This document shows, piece by piece, positions 17,464 to 25,839 of a stretch of 64,000 nucleotides of DNA; the stretch's first letter is position 1, and each line of letters opens with the position of its first letter. The position numbers were made by a program, and so were the translations under genes. Source of the DNA: JADCRZ01 sp041751095 (GTDB lineage Bacteria; Bacteroidota; Bacteroidia; Chitinophagales; Chitinophagaceae); the NCBI GenBank assembly GCA_041751095.1, contig JBGSYC010000078.1:1-64000 (forward strand), given 5' to 3'. The notes beneath the pieces are model-generated. The model was not told the origin of the DNA. It worked only from the letters and a program-made list of their open reading frames with translations, and ran no database searches.

Positions 17464-18483
17464 TTAGTGATCCCTTTTACTGAATTTTTCAAGCGCTTCC
17501 CTTGCTTCTGAAAAATTCATATCCAAGGCCAGGGCACGTTCATAATTTTTAACAGCTTCATTTTTGTCGCCACGGGCTTCATAACAACGGCCCATCCAGT
17601 AATAGGCATCGGCATAGGTGTTTGAAACTTTTGCACCCAAAGCAAATGTTTGTAATGCATCATCATATTTTTTCCGGGTAAACTGAATGATGCCCTTCTC
17701 AATATAAGCTTCTATAAACTTCCAGTCTCTTTTTATGCATTTGTCAAACGCTTCCAGTGCCTCCTCCGGCCGGTCAATGTTTGAATAATATAAACCTTTG
17801 ATGAATAATGCATCGGTAAGTTCCTGCAGGGTATCCTTACGTAACAATTCATCACACAGGGCAAGAGCTCTCGGGTTTTTGGTTTCAGCATATAAGTTGG
17901 CGAGCGATATTCCAAAAATCTGCAGCGGTTGTAGCTCGTACGCTTTTTCAAGTGCGCTGATTGCCTGCGCCGTATCTTTTAGTCTTGCGAGTAAACCGCC
18001 CTTCTGATACCACGCTTCAAAGTTCGCTGGATCGGTTGTTAGTATCGCATTATATTGTTCCAGTGCAGCCGAGCTTTCCCCGGCCTGCAGATAGGCCTCA
18101 CTTAGCCTTCTTGAAAATTCACTGTTATATGGAAATCGGGCGACACACTGTTTTAAGAAATTTATTGCATCCTGTTCTTGCCCCGATAAAAACAGGTTTG
18201 CACTATAAGCTAGCGCTGTGTTTTCATCAGGATGCAATTCCCAGGCTTTTTTATAATCATAAAAAGCGATCTTGTGGAAATTTTTTTGAGACAGCAGTTC
18301 ACCCCTCTTCAGATAAAGGATGTAATTATCAGGTAAATTGCTGATGCTGTCGGTGAGTGTACGAAATGGCGGGCTGTTCAAAATTTTTGAGGGAACAGGT
18401 TCATGGTCATTTTTGTCAAACTTGCACCCGGTCAGAAGAAACAGCATCCCAAGAACACTTACCGATAGAAATTTACGCGCCAT
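17464..18483 (-). CDS. TPR-repeat lipoprotein
   Basis: The 339-residue protein has a lipoprotein signal (MARKFLSVSVLGMLFLLTGC) and then eight or more tetratricopeptide repeats, for example AALEQYNAILTTDPANFEAWYQKGG and EAVKNYERALALDMNFSEARE. TPR arrays are protein-binding scaffolds, often in envelope biogenesis or gliding-type complexes in Bacteroidota. The start ATG at 18483 is preferred over an in-frame TTG at 18489. It is divergent from the TolB-like gene with a 117-bp shared upstream region. Confidence 0.85.
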   Translation of the reverse strand: MARKFLSVSVLGMLFLLTGCKFDKNDHEPVPSKILNSPPFRTLTDSISNLPDNYILYLKRGELLSQKNFHKIAFYDYKKAWELHPDENTALAYSANLFLSGQEQDAINFLKQCVARFPYNSEFSRRLSEAYLQAGESSAALEQYNAILTTDPANFEAWYQKGGLLARLKDTAQAISALEKAYELQPLQIFGISLANLYAETKNPRALALCDELLRKDTLQELTDALFIKGLYYSNIDRPEEALEAFDKCIKRDWKFIEAYIEKGIIQFTRKKYDDALQTFALGAKVSNTYADAYYWMGRCYEARGDKNEAVKNYERALALDMNFSEAREALEKFSKRDH

Positions 18484-18525
18484 AGTCAAAACTAACAGAT
18501 TTTAATGGGTGTATTATGACAAATT

Positions 18526-18560
18526 TTTGACATAATAACATCATGCCGACGATACCTTTG
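18526..18560 (+). promoter_or_regulatory. Putative promoter for TolB-like gene
   Basis: TTTG (18526-18529) and TACCTTTG (18553-18560) are separated by 23 nt, slightly longer than ideal. The ATG of the downstream gene is at 18601. Confidence 0.5.
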
Positions 18561-18600
18561 CGCCGGTTGTAAATAGATGCTTTATACTACCGGCTAAAAT

Positions 18601-19716
18601 ATGAAAAAACCTTTATTGCTTTTGTTCGTATGCTTTGGAATTGTGATTGTCTTAACCTCGTATCATGTGGTTAATCCGGGCGAGGCTAAAAGGTTTGTCT
18701 CCGGCTGGAAGGTCGATACGCTCATCTATCCTGCAGAAAAGCATTTTAAGAATGTTCGCCAGTTAACTTTCGGCGGAGATAACGCGGAAGCTTATTTCAG
18801 CCCTGATGGAAAGAACCTGGTGTTTCAGCGCACTAATGTCAGGGAAGGTATTCTTTGCGACCAGATTTTTATGGGAAAGGTTCCGGAAAATTCTGCTGAC
18901 ACTTTCAAATACAAGGCCATCAGCAATGGTAAGGGAAGAACCACCTGTGCTTATTTCTATCCTGACGGAAAGCATATATTGTATGCATCTACTCATGCTG
19001 CGGATAGCAAGTGCCCTGAGGTGCCCGACAGGTCAAAATATGGCAATCGTTACCTTTGGCCTATATATTCCAGCTTTGATATTTTCAAATGCGATTTGGA
19101 GGGCAGGATCATAAAGCAATTGACAAGTCATGCGGGATACGATGCAGAAGCAACGATTTCGCCTAAAGGGGACAAAATCGTTTTTACGTCCGTGCGCGAC
19201 GGAGACCTGGAGCTATACACGATGGATATTGACGGGAACAATGTCAGGCGTATTACATACACCCCCGGTTACGATGGTGGAGCATGGTTTAGCGCAGACG
19301 GACAAAAAATATTGTGGAGGGCGTCGAGACCAAAAACGGAACCAGAGATCGGCGAATACAATACTTTCCTTATGTTGGGAATGGTGGCTCCCACGAATAT
19401 GGAAGTATGGATTGCCAACGCTGACGGAACAGGTATGAGGCAAATTACCAATTTAGGAAAGGCCAACTGGGCGCCGAACTTTACGCCGGGCGGGAAGGTA
19501 ATATTCTGCTCTAATTTTGAATATCCCCGCGGTTTCCCTTTTAACATGTACACAATCAATACTGACGGAACCGGCCTTGAAAAGATCAGTCGCGACAATG
19601 GCTTTGATGCATTCCCCATGTTTTCTCCAAACGGAAGACAAATCGTTTTTTGCAGCAACCGGAATAATGGGGGTACCCGGGATACAAATGTTTTCCTTGC
19701 CGACTGGATTGAATAG
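18601..19716 (+). CDS. TolB-like PD40 beta-propeller exported protein
   Basis: This 371-residue protein has an N-terminal hydrophobic signal and then repeated PD40/WD40-like blades: AEAYFSPDGKNLVFQ, AEATISPKGDKIVFTSVRDGDLELYTMDIDG, GGAWFSADGQKILW, and DAFPMFSPNGRQIVFCSNRN. The pattern matches TolB C-terminal propellers and related periplasmic sensors. It lacks the TolB N-terminal domain and is not near pal, so it is a TolB-like protein rather than TolB itself. It lies 57 bp before the membrane gene at 19774 and may share its transcript. Confidence 0.85.
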   Translation: MKKPLLLLFVCFGIVIVLTSYHVVNPGEAKRFVSGWKVDTLIYPAEKHFKNVRQLTFGGDNAEAYFSPDGKNLVFQRTNVREGILCDQIFMGKVPENSADTFKYKAISNGKGRTTCAYFYPDGKHILYASTHAADSKCPEVPDRSKYGNRYLWPIYSSFDIFKCDLEGRIIKQLTSHAGYDAEATISPKGDKIVFTSVRDGDLELYTMDIDGNNVRRITYTPGYDGGAWFSADGQKILWRASRPKTEPEIGEYNTFLMLGMVAPTNMEVWIANADGTGMRQITNLGKANWAPNFTPGGKVIFCSNFEYPRGFPFNMYTINTDGTGLEKISRDNGFDAFPMFSPNGRQIVFCSNRNNGGTRDTNVFLADWIE

Positions 19717-19773
19717 TTCGGGTTACCCAGGAAAAATACAAGTGCGGATTTAGATCAATTATAAAAAGATTTT

Positions 19774-20373
19774 ATGTACCAGGGATTACTTCATTTACAT
19801 AATTTTTTGCGCTGGGTGATAATTATTCTGGCGGTCGTTGCGATAATCAGGTCGCTTACCCGAATGACGTCGGGAAAACAGTTTACAAACGGTGATAAGA
19901 AGATCGGATTGTTCTTAATGATAGCAGCTCATGTTATATTATTGATCGGTTTATACCAATGGATTGCCGGGCCTTGGGGCTTGAGGAATATCTTGAATAT
20001 CGGCATGGGAGAGGTGATGAAAGACCGTGTTTTTCGCTTTTGGGGAATAGAACATATGACGGGTATGCTTGTGGCCATAATCTTAATCACCATCGGGAGG
20101 GGTATTGGCAAAAAAAATCTTTCTGATAAAGTAAAGCACAGAAAAACGTTCTGGTTTTACGTGGTTGCTTTGCTGATCATTATGGTTACGGTACCGTGGC
20201 CTTTCAGGGAAGGGATCGGCCGTCCGTTGATGCCCGGAACGCCTCATACAACTGAAGAGGAGCCGGCGAGAGACGGCGCAGGATCTACGCGTACCTTACC
20301 GCTTCCCCAATTCAATTACTTCACAATCTTTCAAATTACTGCCATCAACGGCAAACCGGATGATGGTTCTTAA
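19774..20373 (+). CDS. Four-helix membrane protein, cytochrome b-like
   Basis: The 199-residue protein has four hydrophobic segments. Two His lie near the first (GLLHLHNFLRW), one in the second (AAHVILLIGLYQW), and one in the third (GIEHMTGML), suggesting haem b coordination. Similar Bacteroidota proteins of about 150 residues end near PWPFREGIGRPLMPG. Here the frame continues for about 45 hydrophilic residues, and its last 78 bp overlap the 3' end of the convergent phosphoesterase gene. The tail may reflect a lost stop codon. A haem function is an inference from the His pattern. Confidence 0.7.
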   Translation: MYQGLLHLHNFLRWVIIILAVVAIIRSLTRMTSGKQFTNGDKKIGLFLMIAAHVILLIGLYQWIAGPWGLRNILNIGMGEVMKDRVFRFWGIEHMTGMLVAIILITIGRGIGKKNLSDKVKHRKTFWFYVVALLIIMVTVPWPFREGIGRPLMPGTPHTTEEEPARDGAGSTRTLPLPQFNYFTIFQITAINGKPDDGS

Positions 20374-20790
20374 CTTGTGCCATCCGTGCCTGCCTGCCGC
20401 TCCGGGATTCATATGGAGGCATTGATGTTTTTGATCATACATTATTTTTAAAATATGCGAATGACCGCATATAAAAAGGTTTGCCGGGTTTTCCAATAGT
20501 TCTTTTTTCACGGCTGGTGTATACTTTCCGGGGTAGCCTCCGATATGAGTCATAAAAACCTCCACATCTTCGCATTTCCATCGCAATCTTTCTGTGTACA
20601 CGGTTCTGATGTCGTTGCCGTCTATGTTCCCGTACACACCGCGCAAGGGTTTAAAGGCGATCAGCCTTCCGGCTAAAGCGCCTGATCCAAAATCTCCTGC
20701 GTGCCATATCTCATCACACTTGTCAAAATGGGTAAATACCTGGTCATCGAGGTAATGATGTGTATCTGATATAAGCCCGATTTTCGTCAA
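20296..20790 (-). CDS. YfcE/MJ0936-type metallophosphoesterase
   Basis: This 164-residue calcineurin-like phosphoesterase has all the metal-binding motifs in order: ISDTHH, WHAGDFG, YGNIDGNDIR, THIGGYPG, and CGHSHI. Family members are manganese-dependent phosphodiesterases acting on small phosphodiesters or cyclic nucleotides. The start is TTG, with the first residues MTKIGLISDTHH fitting the family N-terminus exactly. Its 3' end overlaps the tail of the convergent membrane-protein gene. Confidence 0.9.
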   Translation of the reverse strand: MTKIGLISDTHHYLDDQVFTHFDKCDEIWHAGDFGSGALAGRLIAFKPLRGVYGNIDGNDIRTVYTERLRWKCEDVEVFMTHIGGYPGKYTPAVKKELLENPANLFICGHSHILKIMYDQKHQCLHMNPGAAGRHGWHKLRTIIRFAVDGSNLKDCEVIELGKR

Positions 20791-20940
20791 AGGTTACAAT
20801 TGTTTAAGTGGGGAAAAGACCTAACTGATCATTACAAGCATTTCAAATTGTATACCTTGCGCCGGTAAATCACCTTATCCTGTTCAAATTTTGGAAAATT
20901 CATACAACCTTTCTACATTCGAAATCTACAAAATTAAATT

Positions 20941-21339
20941 ATGATCAGATTGCAGGAGCTTAAAGCAGGAGATTATGTAATGGCGGAATTTGAGGGGGAG
21001 AGAGTAAAGGGGGTTGTAAAAGATGTCAGCCGGGATGGTAAAATGGCTTGTGTTGAAACGGACGTCCAGGAATTCTGGTTTGATCCGGAAGTACTCCACC
21101 CGATCCCTCTGGATGAGGAACAATTGCTTGCTTTAAATTTTCAGCGGCAGGAATTACCTGATTATTCGGTTAAATATCTTAAAGGCCCCTTCCGGATACT
21201 GCTGACAACCCCCGGCGACTTCTCCAGGCTGGACATGTGGTACCGGGAAGACCGCCGGCATATCGACCACCACTTAACCGTGCATGAATTGCAGAATCAC
21301 TACAGCCAGATGACTAAGGTAGATCTGACAAATAACTAA
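20941..21339 (+). CDS. Conserved-looking hypothetical protein
   Basis: The 132-residue soluble protein begins MIRLQELKAGDYVMAEFEG, reads like a small SH3- or KOW-like barrel in its first half (VKGVVKDVSRDGKMACVETDVQEFWFDPE), and ends with a charged His-rich helix (YREDRRHIDHHLTVHELQNHY). No signal peptide or membrane segment is present. It resembles short hypothetical proteins I associate with Chitinophagaceae, but I cannot assign a function. It lies 150 bp from the divergent phosphoesterase start. Confidence 0.7.
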   Translation: MIRLQELKAGDYVMAEFEGERVKGVVKDVSRDGKMACVETDVQEFWFDPEVLHPIPLDEEQLLALNFQRQELPDYSVKYLKGPFRILLTTPGDFSRLDMWYREDRRHIDHHLTVHELQNHYSQMTKVDLTNN

Positions 21340-21622
21340 TCAGATGCCTTGTGGACCAGGTCATTCCACGTCTTGCCCCAGGAGATAAATCCCGGAAAAA
21401 TCCGTGAGGTGTACGATGATTATCATTTTTGTGCGGAGAAAGTAAACAAATCACTTGTAAGCTTTAATGGGGCTGGCATGTAAATATCACCTTCAGGGAG
21501 AGGTTTGGATGTGTAACGTATTGAATAACAGCACGAATCATTTTTGGTCGGACAATACTCTATGATTATACACCCATAATGTGAAAATTTCCCTTCTTTT
21601 TCACTTTTAAGTTTATTTCTCC
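21340..21622. other. Gene-free stretch upstream of infA
   Basis: The bases between the hypothetical gene and the infA promoter hold no credible gene. An antisense open frame crosses the infA start and is discarded. No map or secY gene precedes infA here. Confidence 0.6.
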
Positions 21623-21630
21623 TATCTTTG
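21623..21630 (+). promoter_or_regulatory. -7 element of the alpha operon promoter
   Basis: TATCTTTG is a perfect TAnnTTTG element, 16 nt before the infA ATG. It implies a leader of only about 10 nt. The expected -33 TTTG is replaced by a T-rich tract. This marks the start of the ribosomal transcription unit. Confidence 0.65.
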
Positions 21631-21646
21631 CGCTCCCAAAAACTGT

Positions 21647-21865
21647 ATGGCGAAGCAAGCACTCATTAAACAAGATGGTACAATTCTCGAAGCTTTATCC
21701 AATGCTATGTTCAGAGTAAAGTTAGAAAACGGCCACGAAATACTGGCCACCATCTCGGGAAAAATGAGAATGCATTACATCCGCATTTTACCTGGCGATA
21801 AGGTAGGCGTGGAGATGAGCCCTTATGATCTGACAAGGGGGAGGATCATATTTCGCTATAAGTAG
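21647..21865 (+). CDS. infA: Translation initiation factor IF-1
   Basis: The 72-residue S1/OB-fold protein binds the ribosomal A site during initiation. Diagnostic segments are GTILEALSNAMFRVKLENGHEILATISGKMRMHYIRILPGDKV and SPYDLTRGRIIFRYK. It is the first gene of the alpha operon in this genome and follows a clear TATCTTTG promoter element. Confidence 0.97.
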   Translation: MAKQALIKQDGTILEALSNAMFRVKLENGHEILATISGKMRMHYIRILPGDKVGVEMSPYDLTRGRIIFRYK

Positions 21866-21971
21866 AACCGTAGCCAATGGTGAACAGCTATCCGTGATTT
21901 GGGAAAACGGTTTGCAATATCTATCATCAAATTTCTTTCTGTAGCAGGAAGGAAAACTTAAAATTAAGATC

Positions 21972-22088
21972 ATGAAGGTTCGTGCCTCAATTAAAAAGAG
22001 AAGTGTGGATTGCAAGATTGTGAGAAGGAAGGGAAAACTTTATATCATCAATAAAAAAAATCCCCGCTTCAAGCAAAGACAGGGATAA
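21972..22088 (+). CDS. rpmJ: 50S ribosomal protein L36
   Basis: This 38-residue protein begins MKVRASIKKRSVDCKIV and ends NKKNPRFKQRQG, matching bacterial L36. Only one of the zinc-type Cys residues is retained (C14), and the His/Cys positions near the C-terminus are absent, so it is a zinc-independent form as is common in Bacteroidota. It lies between infA and rpsM in the canonical order. Confidence 0.96.
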   Translation: MKVRASIKKRSVDCKIVRRKGKLYIINKKNPRFKQRQG

Positions 22089-22178
22089 TTAACCGGTAGA
22101 TATCTGACGGTTGCGGATTCGCGTCGCTACCTTAAATCATATCTATGTTATCGCAAATCAAAATCTTAAAAAAATCAT

Positions 22179-22559
22179 ATGGCTCGTATTGCCGGCGTTG
22201 ACTTACCAAAAAACAAAAGAGGGGAGATAGGATTGACCTATATATTCGGGATTGGCCTTTCTACTGCTCAATATATCCTGCAAACTTCAGGCATTGACGT
22301 AAATAAGAAAGTGAACCAGTGGAATGATGAAGAATTGAATGCTATACGTTCAATGATCACCAACGAATTTAAGGTAGAAGGTCAATTAAGGTCAGAAGTT
22401 CAGATGAGCATCAAGCGTTTACTCGATATTGCCTGTTACCGTGGCCTTCGCCATCGCAGGGGATTACCGGTTCGTGGGCAGCGTACACGCACAAACAGCC
22501 GTACACGGAAAGGCAAACGTAAGACAGTCGCCGGAAAGAAGAAAGCACCGAAGAAATAA
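22179..22559 (+). CDS. rpsM: 30S ribosomal protein S13
   Basis: The 126-residue protein starts MARIAGVDLPKNKRGEIGLTYIFGIG and contains the helix-two-turn-helix region and the basic tail CYRGLRHRRGLPVRGQRTRTNSRTRKG. S13 sits in the head of the small subunit and contacts the P-site tRNA and the large subunit. It precedes rpsK by 94 bp. Confidence 0.97.
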   Translation: MARIAGVDLPKNKRGEIGLTYIFGIGLSTAQYILQTSGIDVNKKVNQWNDEELNAIRSMITNEFKVEGQLRSEVQMSIKRLLDIACYRGLRHRRGLPVRGQRTRTNSRTRKGKRKTVAGKKKAPKK

Positions 22560-22653
22560 TTTTGATTTTTGCCTGGTGATCCTGGATTCCGGTGATCGCC
22601 AGTCTAACATCGAAAGTTCCGAATAAGATTACCTCTCACTCATTAATCAAGTT

Positions 22654-23058
22654 ATGGCAAAAGCACAGGCACCCAGCGCGAAAGCAGCTGCGAAAAAAAG
22701 AATTGTAAAGATTGAAAACTATGGCGACGCGCACATTACCGCCAGTTTCAACAATATTATAATCAGTTTAACAAACAAGCAGGGGCAGGTTATCTCCTGG
22801 AGCAGCGCAGGGAAGATGGGTTTCAAAGGTTCGAAGAAAAATACACCTTACGCGGCACAGATGGCTGCTTCTGACGCTGCTAAAGTGGCTTTTGAAGCCG
22901 GTTTGAAAAGGGTAGATGTATTTGTTAAAGGGCCGGGCTCCGGAAGGGAAAGCGCGATCAGGGCGTTATCGAACTCGGGTATTGAAATTACGCAGATAAA
23001 AGATGTTACGCCGCTTCCTCATAACGGTTGCCGGCCCCCGAAGAAGAGAAGAGTATAA
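22654..23058 (+). CDS. rpsK: 30S ribosomal protein S11
   Basis: The 134-residue protein shows the S11 core (HITASFNNIIISLTNKQGQVISWSSAGKMGFKGSKKNTPYAAQMAA) and the C-terminal GPGSGRESAIRAL and THNGCRPPKKRRV-like end (PLPHNGCRPPKKRRV). It has an Ala/Lys-rich N-terminal extension. A large hairpin lies in the 143-bp gap before rpsD. Confidence 0.97.
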   Translation: MAKAQAPSAKAAAKKRIVKIENYGDAHITASFNNIIISLTNKQGQVISWSSAGKMGFKGSKKNTPYAAQMAASDAAKVAFEAGLKRVDVFVKGPGSGRESAIRALSNSGIEITQIKDVTPLPHNGCRPPKKRRV

Positions 23059-23071
23059 GGCAATCAATTGA

Positions 23072-23120
23072 AGATTTTAGATTGGCGACTTCAGATTCTG
23101 AAGTCACCGGTCTGAAATCT
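23072..23120 (+). promoter_or_regulatory. 49-nt nested hairpin between rpsK and rpsD
   Basis: The arms 23072-23094 and 23098-23120 pair almost completely. AGATTTTAGA pairs with TCTGAAATCT (one G-U), TTGG with CCGG (two G-U), then one C/A mismatch, then GACTTCAG with CTGAAGTC around an ATT loop. There is no T-tract after it, so it is not a classical terminator. It may be an mRNA structure affecting rpsD expression or RNA stability; this is inference. Confidence 0.6.
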
Positions 23121-23201
23121 GAATTTTATACATGGGTGTGTGATTAAATTTTTACGATTTTTAAAGATCGCACATCGAAACTAAAAAATCAGATAATTAT
23201 T

Positions 23202-23807
23202 ATGGCACGTTACATAGGACCGAAAACCAAAATCTCCAGGATCTTTGGTGAGCCAATATTAGGCAATGGTAAGTGGCTAAGTAAAAACAGTAATCCACCC
23301 GGACAACATGGTGCGACCCGCAAACGGAAAAGTCTTGGTGAGTACGCTTTGCAGTTACGCGAAAAACAAAAAGCTAAATACACATACGGAGTTTTGGAAC
23401 GCCAGTTTCGTAAAACTTTCGAAGAAGCTTCCCGGCGCAGGGGGGTAACTGGTGAAAATCTCATCAAATTGTTAGAAGCCCGTCTCGATAACGCTGTCTT
23501 CAGGTTAGGCATTTCTCCTTCACGCGGAGGCGCCCGCCAGTTGGTATCTCATAAACATATCATGGTAAACGGAGACGTGGCCAATATCCCTTCCTACCAG
23601 TTGAAGCCAGGTGACGTTATTACCCTAAAGCCATCGGCAGCGGAAAACGTGGGGATAACCAGCCAGATGGGCGTGAAGAATCCAAGGTTTAGTTGGTTGG
23701 ACTGGAATGAAGCTGAAAAGAAAGGTGTATTCCTGGGATACCCGGAAAGAGAAAGCGTACCGGAAAACATCAAAGAGCAGCTAATCGTCGAATTGTATAG
23801 CAAGTAA
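23202..23807 (+). CDS. rpsD: 30S ribosomal protein S4
   Basis: The 201-residue protein begins MARYIGPKTKISRIFGEPI, lacks the zinc-binding Cys of some S4 forms, and has the S4 RNA-binding domain (RLDNAVFRLGISPSRGGARQLVSHKHIMVNGDVANIPSYQLKPGD). S4 nucleates small-subunit assembly and in some bacteria autoregulates the alpha operon. The preceding intergenic hairpin is a candidate regulatory structure. Confidence 0.97.
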   Translation: MARYIGPKTKISRIFGEPILGNGKWLSKNSNPPGQHGATRKRKSLGEYALQLREKQKAKYTYGVLERQFRKTFEEASRRRGVTGENLIKLLEARLDNAVFRLGISPSRGGARQLVSHKHIMVNGDVANIPSYQLKPGDVITLKPSAAENVGITSQMGVKNPRFSWLDWNEAEKKGVFLGYPERESVPENIKEQLIVELYSK

Positions 23808-23969
23808 TCATTGTGGTGAGAGACGTGAATGGAAAATGAATTGGTGTTGACTGTTTCATTTTTATTTCACAGGGCTTACATGGTTTGATACGGGTAATAC
23901 TCAATGTAAATTGATAAGCGACTTTGTTTCAAACCATCAATCGTAATTCTAAAATCTGAAATAGATAAT

Positions 23970-24965
23970 ATGGCCATTTTAAATTTCCAGAAACCTGACA
24001 AAATTGTTCTTCAGAAAGCTACCGATTTCGAAGCGCAGTTTGAATTCCGTCCATTAGAGCCCGGGTACGGTGTAACTGTGGGCAATACATTGCGCAGAGT
24101 GTTATTAAGCTCATTGGAAGGATATGCTATAGTAGGCATCAGAGTGGAAGGAGCCGATCATGAATTTGCAACTATCAAAGGAGTGACTGAAGACATTACC
24201 GAAGTTATTCTTAATTTGAAACAGGTACGGTTCAAAAAAATTGTCGATCACGAGATCGTAAATGAAAAAGTTACGTTGCATATCAAAGGTAAAAGCGAAT
24301 TTACCGCCAGCATATTGCAGGACGGCACACAGTCTTTCCAGGTTATGAATCCTGAGCTGTTGATCTGTACAATGGATCCTTCTGCTAAGCTTGACATTGA
24401 AATAACGATAGGGAAGGGCAGAGGGTATGTTCCTGCGGAAGACAATAAAGTAAAGGATGCTCCATTCGGATACATCCCTATAGATTCTATCTTTACTCCT
24501 ATCAAAAATGTAAAATACAGCATAGAGAATACCCGTGTTGAACAAAGGACTGACTATGAAAAGCTGATCATTGAAGTCAATACCGATGGAACAATTCATC
24601 CCGAAGAAGCAGTAAAGCAGGCAAGCCGCATTCTTATCCAGCACCTGATGATCATCACTGATGAAAACATTACATTCGATAATAAGGAAGAGAAGAAAGA
24701 AGACCTCGTTGATGAACAAACCCTTCAGTTAAGAAAGGTTCTGAAAACACCACTTGAAGATCTTGACCTTTCTGTACGCGCTTTTAACTGCCTGAAAGCA
24801 GCAAAGATCAATTCATTAAGCGAGTTGGTTCAATATGAACAGGAAGACCTTATGAAATTCAGGAATTTCGGTCAGAAAAGTTTAGCCGAAATTGAGCAGG
24901 TGCTAACGGAACGGGGCCTTCATTTCGGGATGGATCTTAGTAAGCTGAAACTCGATGACGAGTGA
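23970..24965 (+). CDS. rpoA: DNA-directed RNA polymerase alpha subunit
   Basis: The 331-residue subunit has the N-terminal dimerisation domain (FRPLEPGYGVTVGNTLRRVLLSSLEGYAI) and the C-terminal domain that contacts DNA and activators (LDLSVRAFNCLKAAKINSLSELVQYEQEDLMKFRNFGQKSLAEIEQVLTERGL). Length and motif order are normal for Bacteroidota. It lies between rpsD and rplQ. Confidence 0.98.
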   Translation: MAILNFQKPDKIVLQKATDFEAQFEFRPLEPGYGVTVGNTLRRVLLSSLEGYAIVGIRVEGADHEFATIKGVTEDITEVILNLKQVRFKKIVDHEIVNEKVTLHIKGKSEFTASILQDGTQSFQVMNPELLICTMDPSAKLDIEITIGKGRGYVPAEDNKVKDAPFGYIPIDSIFTPIKNVKYSIENTRVEQRTDYEKLIIEVNTDGTIHPEEAVKQASRILIQHLMIITDENITFDNKEEKKEDLVDEQTLQLRKVLKTPLEDLDLSVRAFNCLKAAKINSLSELVQYEQEDLMKFRNFGQKSLAEIEQVLTERGLHFGMDLSKLKLDDE

Positions 24966-25055
24966 TTGCCAGATCAACCACGGTAATTTCATTCAATACT
25001 TTTTCAAATGATCTTGTAAATCCTGACACGGTACAAGGTTTAAAATTCAAACGTC

Positions 25056-25658
25056 ATGCGCCACGGAGATAAAATCAATAATCTTAGCAGAACGGCCTCC
25101 CACAGGAAAGCCCTGCTGAGTAATCTTACCTGCCAGTTAATTACCCATAAAAGGATCGTAACAACAATTGCAAAAGCAAAGGCTTTGAGGGTATATGCAG
25201 AACCCCTCATTACCAAAGCAAAAGAAAATTCCACACACCAGCACCGGGTGGTGTTCAGTTACCTTCAGGACAAAGAAGCCGTGAAGGAATTGTTTGGTAC
25301 CGTAGCGGAAAAGGTTGCGGGTCGTCCGGGTGGGTATACCCGAATCATTAAGCTTGGTACCCGTACGGGAGATAACGCGGAACTGGCACTGATTGAACTG
25401 GTTGACTTTAATGAAGTATACAGCAAAACAACGGATGCAAGAACCGAAACGTCTAAGAGAACCAGGCGTGGTGGCAGGGGTAAAAAGCCCGCTGCTACAG
25501 AAACCGGAACACCAGAAGCGCCGGGCGCATTAACACCGTTGCCACCTGTAACCACCACAGCAGAATCTCCAACACAGGAGCCGGTTAGCACCGAGCCAGT
25601 CGTTGATACACCTGAGGCCGGTGATGCTGAATCTTCCAATCAGAAAGCTCCGGAGTAA
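25056..25658 (+). CDS. rplQ: 50S ribosomal protein L17 with C-terminal extension
   Basis: Residues 1-125 are the L17 core (MRHGDKINNLSRTASHRKALLSNL, KRIVTTIAKAKALR, GGYTRIIKLGTRTGDNAELALIELVDF). A further 75 residues form a low-complexity tail: basic RTRRGGRGKK and then a Pro, Thr and Glu-rich acidic stretch. Such tails occur in L17 of other Bacteroidota. It is the last gene of the alpha operon, followed by a strong intrinsic terminator. Confidence 0.96.
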   Translation: MRHGDKINNLSRTASHRKALLSNLTCQLITHKRIVTTIAKAKALRVYAEPLITKAKENSTHQHRVVFSYLQDKEAVKELFGTVAEKVAGRPGGYTRIIKLGTRTGDNAELALIELVDFNEVYSKTTDARTETSKRTRRGGRGKKPAATETGTPEAPGALTPLPPVTTTAESPTQEPVSTEPVVDTPEAGDAESSNQKAPE

Positions 25659-25680
25659 TTATATCAGAACTTATCCAAAT

Positions 25681-25712
25681 AAAGGCAGCGTTTTAACAAG
25701 GCTGCCTTTTTT
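25681..25712 (+). terminator. Rho-independent terminator after rplQ
   Basis: A perfect 9-bp stem, AAAGGCAGC (25681-25689) and GCTGCCTTT (25701-25709), closes an 11-nt loop and runs into six T residues (25707-25712). It ends the alpha operon. Confidence 0.9.
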
Positions 25713-25839
25713 ACTGCCCTCGAGCCGATCCGATCAGGTTTTGTTAATGTAGTCACCATGATAAAAAGAGCAGGGATTATAAAATATTTGTAAGCTTTCC
25801 ATCAACATATTTCTTTTCTTTGCAAAACTTTTTACCATT

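Noticed and set aside
18486..18493. TAGTTTTG on the minus strand resembling a -7 element for the TPR gene
   Set aside because: It ends 2 nt before the start codon, too close for a normal promoter.
24111..24719. A 202-codon open frame antisense to rpoA
   Set aside because: It is the shadow of a highly conserved gene; the sense product is unambiguous.
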